From assembly GCA_028565635.1 (NCBI GenBank), contig JAOXYB010037551.1:1-13552 (forward strand): DNA of 13,552 nucleotides, given 5' to 3'. Source of the stretch: Phoronis ovalis. Lineage: Eukaryota > Phoronida > Phoronidae. The translations under genes and the position numbers were made by a program. The notes under the pieces were generated by a model. That model saw nothing but the letters and a program-made list of their open reading frames with translations. It did not search any database and was not told the DNA's origin. Of this stretch, positions 6,903 through 13,552 are shown one piece after another (the first letter of the stretch is position 1; every line of letters starts with the position of its first letter).

Positions 6903-8062
6903 GTAAGTACTTCCATTTTTAATGATTGATATATATTCATAAGCTTTTATATTGTCTTGCAAATATTCTTAAGTTCTTTTCTATATGCCATTTATGGTAT
7001 TCGATTTCTGATTTGATGCCTTTTGAGCATGCAATTTAATCCAACTAGGAAGTCACATAATGAATACATTAAAGGTTGTAGCTTTCTTAAATGCTAAGTA
7101 AATACACAGTAGCCATGCTTTAAGTAATGAAAGCAATTGAGTTAGCCTACAGGTAGATTGTCTTCTGTTTATTTTACATAAATTCATTTGGATTAATGTG
7201 TTCATTTTAAATCTTAAAAATGATTTAATCAATATTGTTTTTCTTTCAGTGCTAAACACTTCATTTAAATGACTATAAAACACAGTGTGTGACACAAATT
7301 ATGTAAACGGTAAAATATTATTTAAACATTATTTAAAATGTTGACTCTAATACCACAAGTTATTAAAATAATAGTATATTCACAAGTGATTAAAGAATGA
7401 TATAGAAATGTCTACTGCGTAATGAAATGCGGTTTTGATCTTTTTTATTAATGTCGTACGTAACAGAAAATTTTTAAATGATTGCAATAATTCTCCAGAG
7501 TATGCTTAAGATCTCTCTTAACAAGCATTTTCCAATTAAAGGTGGGCAATACACCTGATAAAGATTATTTTTTAATTATTAATAAGATGACTTTTATATT
7601 AATTGCTTGTCTTTAACTCTAAGTGAAAGCATGGAAATTGATGTGTATAATTTTAATTTCTCAGAAGTAGATTAAGTGATAACTGTTTTGTTTACAGAAT
7701 GCATATTTCCTTTTATATTATATTCACATCAGAATTTGCTAATTATCGTATGTAAATGTTTCTTGCAATTTACTAAGTTAAATATCTGATCTGTACTTGT
7801 CTTAATAGCTCTATAATTGTTGCACTCAAAGGGATAAAAATGCAGGATTTTTTCTCAAAGAAGCAAGATCATTTACTGGTGATAAACTGTACGTATCATG
7901 ACAATAAAGTTAGTTCCCTTCTTCCTTTTGGCTTATTTTTTTGTTTATATGAATTTATAACATGAAACCCCAATATGCCATACATTTTTCATAAAGCAAG
8001 TATTTTTCAGATTTAAAAAATTTTACTTTAACAAATTTTTGCAAAAAGTGGCAAGCGCAGTC

Positions 8063-8106
8063 CAAGGGTTTATGCCGATGGCATTCCATTGCTAAGGAAA
8101 CCCTTG
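8063..8106. repeat. 9-bp inverted repeat in a G+C-richer patch
   Basis: CAAGGGTTT and AAACCCTTG pair perfectly around a 26-nt spacer that itself contains GATGGCATTCC. The surrounding 8040-8460 patch has a base mix unlike its neighbours and is probably decayed repeat. Confidence 0.35.
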
Positions 8107-9190
8107 AAATCTGAGTATTAAATAAAATGTGGCAAAATAATTTTTCCTCTGTGATATCTGCCCCCATACGTGACCACATGCCTGGAGGTATTGTCATTTA
8201 AAATCACTACATACATGTGCTACTAGCTAGGCTCTCTTTCCTGCTCCCGCATTTACCATTCAAAAAATCTTGTTTACCACAGGGTGTATATATTTCCCAT
8301 TGGATATTTACCATAGAGTATATTTTCAAAAACTCCAAAAAATCTCCCCTTAGACAATAATATGCAATAATCCTCAGCAATGTCATCAAGGATTTCTTTG
8401 ATGTTATAAATGGTAAACAGCATATGGTTATATTAGATGTAATACCGTTTGCTGTAAATAACAAACAAACAATTTAAAGAAATGTGTGATGGATATGAGT
8501 GTGTAATGCCATTTTCTATGCTATTTTCTGTGTTTTATAAGTGTTTTTAAGCACAAAATGAAATTGTCTATTTTTTTACTATAATCTGGTTTCCTGAGGA
8601 CCCTTTATTGCAATAGCACTGCGCAATACTGAAATCATAATACTGTTATTGCAGTAGCAATCCAAATCCAAATGCAAATAATGTAATTTAGTACCTTAAT
8701 GTTATTCATTTATAATTTACAGTATAGTTACAATAAAATTGAAAGAATTATATAGTTGCAATGAAATCATACATATTGAAAATACTATGATTCGTCGCAT
8801 TTAATTTTTAGTTAGTTACCGCAAACATTGCACTGTTTTTACCAACATGGTCAAACTGATTCTACTTTTCAGCAATATAATTTTCTGAAACATTGACCCC
8901 TTTTTGAAAGAAGTGCATAAAAAGAGCCATTTTCCAACTGATAGATTGCCGTGATATATTTACAACAAAAAAAATTAACCACATTCTCTGTCTTTAGAAA
9001 TGCTTACTATTACATGAAGTGAACTTGAAAACTGAACTTGCTAAAAATTTGTATTACGCATGCTTACAAATTTTTTACGTAGGTTTGGATTTCTTACACA
9101 TAATACATTGTGTGTAGAAGCAGATTGTAGCCAGTAGCAAATCAGGCTAAATCCGGAAACCAGTATAGTTGCTTATATACATAAAAGATT

Positions 9191-9326
9191 TTAGTTTTCT
9201 AGTGGTATATTGTGTTGCTGTAAGTATGCAGAAAATATCTTGGGCAAACCAGTACATTTCTGTTATGATGGACATTTTCTTACAGAGAAATTCTTAGTTT
9301 TCTACAGGTAGATTGTGCTGTAAATA
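9191..9326 (+). repeat. diverged tandem duplication, about 103-bp period
   Basis: The segment from 9191 (TTAGTTTTCTAGTGGTATAT...) recurs from 9294 (TTAGTTTTCTACAGGTAGAT...), ending in CTGTAAGTA and CTGTAAATA. A two-base gap separates otherwise well-matching copies. The second copy also shares CTACAGGTAGATTGT with 7148-7162. This is consistent with an old tandem duplication or two copies of a dispersed repeat. Confidence 0.45.
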
Positions 9327-10860
9327 CTAAATTGCTTATCTAATTCTAATAATTAGATATTGCGGGTCAATTACTGGTATTGGAGAATGTTTGCAGTCCT
9401 GATATTTGCACCCTGTTAATTTTGTTCTATGAGATCTTATTGGCTACTTTGGACATCTAGAAAATGGAAGAAATTGCCTCTATGTGTCTTATACAGCAAG
9501 ACTTATAATTACAAAGTGCTGGTTGATTATCAGAACATGTAATGTAACAATACAAAGGCAATGATGGAGAAATCCGGGAGTCACAGAAGCATAAAATTAG
9601 ACAAGAACTAATTTATCACTTGATAGGCATTTTATAACATTGCTTATTCATAGAGTTTATAAGCTTTTCTTTCACCTGTTATACAAGTTAACTTATAATT
9701 TTTTCATTTGTTTAATGAGTGCAAAGGCAAAAGCCTTCTCATACCTTGTAAATATTTTATAAACACCATAGGATAAAGTATATGCCTCCCGGATCTACTG
9801 CAGAAACATGAAACTTTTGGTGTGACTAGTGGTATGTGCAAAATTATAATCTATGCTACAAGTAAAAAGTATCTGTTGTGTTCGAAACCCTTTATAGAGT
9901 TTTTTTTAATTCAAAGGATTTTAAAGACGTGCAAAATAATATTTTAATTAAAACAGCATTAAAGAAAGTGTATGATATGACAGGAATATAAACACTTTTA
10001 GTTTGATTTTTTCTGTTGGTATATCAATTTGTCATTACAATTTTCTATATAAATTCTCTGGAGATCTTCATTATCTGTTTGACCTAAAATATAACATACA
10101 GATCATTTAATAGATAGTTCTTAGAATACAGTTAAATTAGCAAAAAGTAAATTTCTAACCTTTCAAATATATTTGCTTTAGAAGATGTTTTTCCCTTAGG
10201 TATCAGGTATGTGGAATGAATTACTTCTAGCATCACTTCCTAATACAATAAACTTGCTATTATGCTAGAAGCCGTTCAAAGATTACATAGATATCTCCCT
10301 AGGTAGCTACTTTAATGCTTTTAAGTCATTGTAATCTAAAAAGGAAAACACTTTTTAATATAATTTTTCACGGTTACTGTCACCTATATTGATGTTATCT
10401 TTGGTGGTCTTGTGTGTCTATAAACATCACATCATTTAAAGGTGTATGTATCAGTTTAATGAACTTGTTTGATTTAAGACAGTTTATGACAAAAATTGCA
10501 GAATAATATTGTCATTAGTAAAAATTCTCATTAAGAAATATAATTAATTGTCAGAAGTAAAATAACAGATAATTAAATAAATATGACTGTTCAAATTTTT
10601 AAATGATCATACCTGGGCTATTGTTTTATAACAAAGTATCCATAAAGAGATTTATTATTGTTAAAATCTTGTATCTCCTGATAACTCAAGCTATCTAGTA
10701 AGTAAGTAAGCCGTCTTACAAGATAAAGGTTGATGATAAAATAACTATTGTTCTTGACATGATAAATAAAATTATTTATTTTTGGCAGTTCCAGTTAACA
10801 GAGCCAGAATCCTGTGCAGAAGGATACTTTTAAGTGTTAGATATTTTTGGTGAGAATCAA

Positions 10861-11670
10861 AATTTATAGATGAAGGTAGTAGGAGTCGGATCAAAGATCA
10901 TGCAAAGAAAGCATTATATAAAATTTTAGAGCTCTTTTTAACCTGATTTTTTATTCAATTTAAAGATTTTATAGTTCAGAGGCTGTCCCAGATTTCTGAG
11001 AAGAAACTTATTTTTCTTTTTTTGGCCACATTCTTCCCAAATTCAAGATTTTATACTTATTGGTAATCAAAGAAAAATATTTCTTTTTGTGGCTTGATGC
11101 TAATAAAATCCGAAATTGAGAGTGTCACTATGATGTCACTTTATTTGCTGAAACTGCAAAAAAAGAGTGAAATTTCTTAGAAAAGTAACAACAGAATTTA
11201 AAGTTTTGATCAAATTTATTAATCCAGGCAAACTTTTATGTTAATGTAGATCGAAAGGTTGATTGTGAAACCAGTGGTAGAATTAGGGGTGGATCAAAGA
11301 CCAGGGATCAGAAACATTTGAAAACATCCACAATTTTGCTATATAATGTAATAAATCTTATGTAATGTTAAGATCCTGGCCAAACACCGCCCCAAGCTAG
11401 CCCTAAGAAAGTCATAGATCATCTTTTATAATGCTCTATAGCATCTGGATACCAATCAGCTTCAAAATACATTTTAGTCATTAATTTGTAAGAAATATTA
11501 TAATAACTGCAAAAACGATAATTGACTTCATAATTTATTTACTACAAAGAAGGATGGATGACAGTGAGATCAAGTAAATAAAAACATGAGAACTATCTAT
11601 AATACAGTTATCTGATAAATGGAAGGTGCTTATTAAAACTATTTGAAGGCTAAAGCAAGTCAAAGACCTG
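10861..11670. other. non-coding stretch with diverged GGATCAAAGA repeats
   Basis: No supported gene. GGTAGTAGGAGTCGGATCAAAGATCA (10875-10900 in pieces) is similar to a segment at 11276-11303 containing GGTGGATCAAAGACCA. CAAAGACCTGG follows at 11661. A G+C-richer fragment with CCTGGCCAAACACCGCCCC lies at 11374-11392. These look like debris of a dispersed repeat. Confidence 0.4.
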
Positions 11671-11671
11671 G

Positions 11672-11977
11672 TTTTAACCCGGGGGGTACTCACGGTTTGA
11701 TATGACGCTTAAGTGGATCCAGTTTTTCGACCAAATTAGCAGTGAAGTCCGGTTTTTTGATCAAATTAGCAGAGTAGATTCAGTGTTTTGTATAAACAAG
11801 CAGAGTTCATCTGGTTTTTGACTAAAATAAATCGGTTTTCCAAGACACGTAAAATTAACAATCAGGTTTTTAGCAAGGAAAAGTTAAGCAAACCTATTTT
11901 TTGGCAGAGAAAAATAGATGAGAGGGTCAGGTTTTTAAGTCTGCCAAAATTTTGTGAAGACCCCCGGGGTTTTAAAA
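11672..11977. mobile_element. TTAA-flanked element with GC-rich inverted ends and internal 30-bp units
   Basis: The left end TTTTAACCCGGGGGGTACTCAC (11672-11693, in two parts TTTTAA and CCCGGGGGGTACTCAC) mirrors the right end GTGAAGACCCCCGGGG plus TTTTAAAA (11954-11977). Inside, a TCMGGTTTTT-like word starts at 11718, 11748, 11780, 11810, 11832, 11862, 11893 and 11927, about every 30 bp. The first units also share AAATTAGCAG. TTAA touching the CCC end recalls piggyBac-type insertion, although the right TTAA is two bases away. I recall similar CCCGGGGGGTACTC-ended internally repetitive elements from corals and other marine invertebrates, but that is memory and unsearched. The 74-codon frame across it is best explained as repeat read-through. 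Confidence 0.65.
11718..11960 (+). repeat. eight degenerate units of about 30 bp
   Basis: Spacings between successive TCMGGTTTTT-like words are 30, 32, 30, 22, 30, 31 and 34 bp. Unit bodies are A-rich and strongly diverged. The array is confined between the GC-rich inverted ends, so it appears to be an intrinsic part of the mobile element. Confidence 0.6.
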
Positions 11978-11999
11978 TATATGTACTACCCAGTATTTA

Positions 12000-13552
12000 C
12001 CCAAAGGAATAAAGAAAATTAATTTCTGGTGAAAATGGTATTTTCCTAATCAATTTTAGAGTGCAACAATTTGCATTTTTTTGCTAAATAAATATTGCAT
12101 TTCATATTCTACTGTTTTTTTAGAACTGAAATTATTTAGTCTGGACAAAAATATTCCAATTTTTAAAAAAATCATGCAGTTCATCTGACATACAGGTGGT
12201 CAGATAAGAACTTCATAGGTTTGGAATTGTTATTTATATAGATTTAGTCAAAACTAGGTTATATAAAACTCTAAGAGTTTTATATATCCTAGGTTAAAAT
12301 AAACAAATTAGAATTTATCAAAGAAGGAGACAATTAAAAACATGGAAATATCCAGGGAAATGACATATATAAGTATAATACTTGTATTAATAATGTAAAG
12401 TAATATAATCATTTCTGCATGTGTGGAAAAGTGACACCCTAGTGCATGATTTAAAAAATTATTTTGGGGTTGAGCCTTTACTAAGATAACTGTAAAATAT
12501 GATTTTTTTATACTAAGGACAATAAAATCAGGTATACTCTTGTTTCAGTTTTTGCAACTATACTTTCAAGTAATAATTTTGCTTTAATCTACTTGATTAA
12601 TTTCAACGCAGTGTTGTTTTAACTAAACTTACAAACTGCTTTTTGTGGTTTGTATGTCCAAATTGTATACCTAAGAACTTTAGCCATATAGTAGCAGGTC
12701 ATGATCAAAAGATTTTAAATTGATTTTTCACATACTACATTTATTGTTAAAAGTAGCTCAAAACCATTTTTGTTCAACATACTAGAATAACAAAGAGAAC
12801 ATTAATACTTTATTAAATGGTCATCTCATTGCATCTGGAATGTCTTCCAGCTTTAATAACATCTTAATAATAGACCTCCAGGAAATCATACACAATTATC
12901 ATTATTGTTCAAATTGCCTGATAAGTTGTTTAAATTGCTGTATAATAAAACCAACAAGTGTCATCTTATTTATTTCAAGCTGTAACTGCTTTAATAATTA
13001 TGATTGGGCATCTTTAAAATTTTGCTTTAATATTTTTAAGTAAATGTTTATCACTGTGTATCATTTAATGCACACATTACATTTATTAATTTTCCCCTTA
13101 ATCTTACATTCTTACATATACAAGGGCTTTGTAATTTGGTTTATCTCATGAGGTTGTTAGAAAGCTTTGCATTTTAGCTATACAGAATTATAGAAATGTT
13201 ATCAAAATTACTTTAAATTGCAGATTGTTTGTCTGACAGGGGAGGTTAAATTTAATGTGATGCTGGCTGTAAATAGTAAAAAAAAAATGTGCATAATCTG
13301 CAGTTGCTTTCTCCAGGCATTTGTAAAAATGTGACTATTTCCTAGGCATGTCAGTATTTCTTGTTCATCCCTAAGTATCTCCAAGAGTCTATATTTTCCA
13401 GGGTATTTATATTTAATCTTAGTGTACACACTCATTAAAATTATTAACATAATAGCTATTTATGCTTGGACTTACAAAAAAATTTGGCTCTGAAATATGC
13501 ACAAACATCAATTTCACACATAGTTTAATATCTGTATTCCTTATATCAAGAT
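12000..13552. other. A/T-rich stretch to window end, no supported gene
   Basis: A 39-bp palindrome lies at 12254-12292. A weak plus-strand acceptor (GTTTGTCTGACAG, ending 13239) precedes a frame containing EVKFNVMLAVNS, but it runs into a ten-A tract with no good donor. The 67-codon plus frame at 12840 and the 80-codon minus frame at 13450-13208 lack supporting signals. Otherwise I see nothing assignable. Confidence 0.5.
12254..12292. repeat. near-perfect 39-bp palindrome
   Basis: CTAGGTTATATAAAACTCT (12254-12272) and AGAGTTTTATATATCCTAG (12274-12292) pair at 18 of 19 positions around a single central A. With no real loop it suits a cruciform or a tiny foldback more than a microRNA precursor. 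Outer flanks keep some symmetry (AACTAGG against CCTAGGTT). Confidence 0.7.

Larger units (their letters stand above)
6903..10860. other. long A/T-rich intron-like or intergenic stretch
   Basis: I can support no gene here. Minus-strand frames of about 80 codons at 7295-7053, 8197-7955 and 8464-8207 lack splice support and recognisable residues. The section 8040-8460 is somewhat richer in G+C, with a 9-bp inverted pair CAAGGGTTT/AAACCCTTG (8063-8071, 8098-8106) and recurring TTTACCA words, and may be old repeat. A diverged tandem duplication lies at 9191-9326. Near 10695 a short GTAA run (AGTAAGTAAGTAAG) occurs. The rest is featureless to my reading. Confidence 0.5.

Noticed and set aside
9745-9797. 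53-nt minus-strand exon with acceptor TTTCATGTTTCTGCAG and donor AAG|GTATGA
   Set aside because: One frame is open, but it is isolated, short and A/T-rich. Such combinations are expected by chance in a stretch this long.
11788-12012. 74-codon plus-strand frame
   Set aside because: It coincides with the 30-bp repeat array and the right inverted end of the mobile element, so it is repeat read-through.
12254-12292. microRNA precursor
   Set aside because: The palindrome has a one-base centre and is too short and too symmetrical for a normal precursor hairpin.
13240-13330. Plus-strand exon continuing in phase from the 6835-6902 exon
   Set aside because: The phase fits, but the gap exceeds 6 kb, the frame runs through a ten-A tract and no donor or natural end is convincing.
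1-13552. Bacterial operon, CRISPR array, defence system, tRNA or rRNA
   Set aside because: No long coding frames, no regular spacer-repeat pattern, no cloverleaf or conserved rRNA stretches. Splice sites and MITEs point to a eukaryote.

Overview
This window looks like AT-rich nuclear DNA from an animal, most likely a marine invertebrate and possibly a bivalve mollusc. I see no long open reading frame, no ribosome-binding-site or operon logic, and no rRNA, tRNA or CRISPR array. I do see metazoan-type splice sites, small CpG-rich patches, several MITE-like foldback elements and much featureless A/T-rich sequence. The lineage guess rests on overall texture and on a CCCGGGGGGTACTC-ended repeat that I associate with marine invertebrate genomes. 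It is an inference, not a proof. The reading frames longer than about 60 codons look like chance frames or pieces of small exons.

Left end (1-1200). Bases 1-62 may be the 3' end of a coding exon, closed by a good plus-strand splice donor. Bases 290-500 form a CpG-containing promoter-like patch with an inverted CCAAT box, a near-perfect NRF1 palindrome and a TATA-like motif. It is followed by a possible non-coding first exon (about 520-633) carrying a TCAAGGTCA nuclear-receptor site, a 99-bp intron, and a second exon with an ATG at 745. That short frame is interrupted by a 291-bp near-perfect hairpin transposon (810-1100), probably a non-autonomous hAT-type element.

1190-2400. This is repetitive, weakly structured DNA. 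It contains an internal diverged duplication, a stem-loop, and a CpG-richer block bounded by inverted TATAYCTGCCAAGT motifs (1881-2374). That block carries consensus splice donors on both strands and is probably an old repeat.

2400-10860. Mostly intron-like or intergenic A/T-rich DNA. The best exon candidates are a small minus-strand cluster (4936 down to about 4175) that can be read as a 72-residue two-exon frame, and a 68-nt plus-strand exon at 6835-6902 with a perfect splice donor. Small foldbacks and diverged duplications are scattered through it.

10860-13552. Diverged repeats are followed by a distinctive element (about 11672-11977). It has GC-rich inverted ends next to TTAA and about eight internal units of about 30 bp. 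A 39-bp palindrome at 12254-12292 follows, then plain A/T-rich sequence.

No gene here is securely identified by product. I found no convincing new molecular system. The most informative features are the hairpin transposon beside a candidate mitochondrial-type promoter and the internally repetitive TTAA-flanked element.
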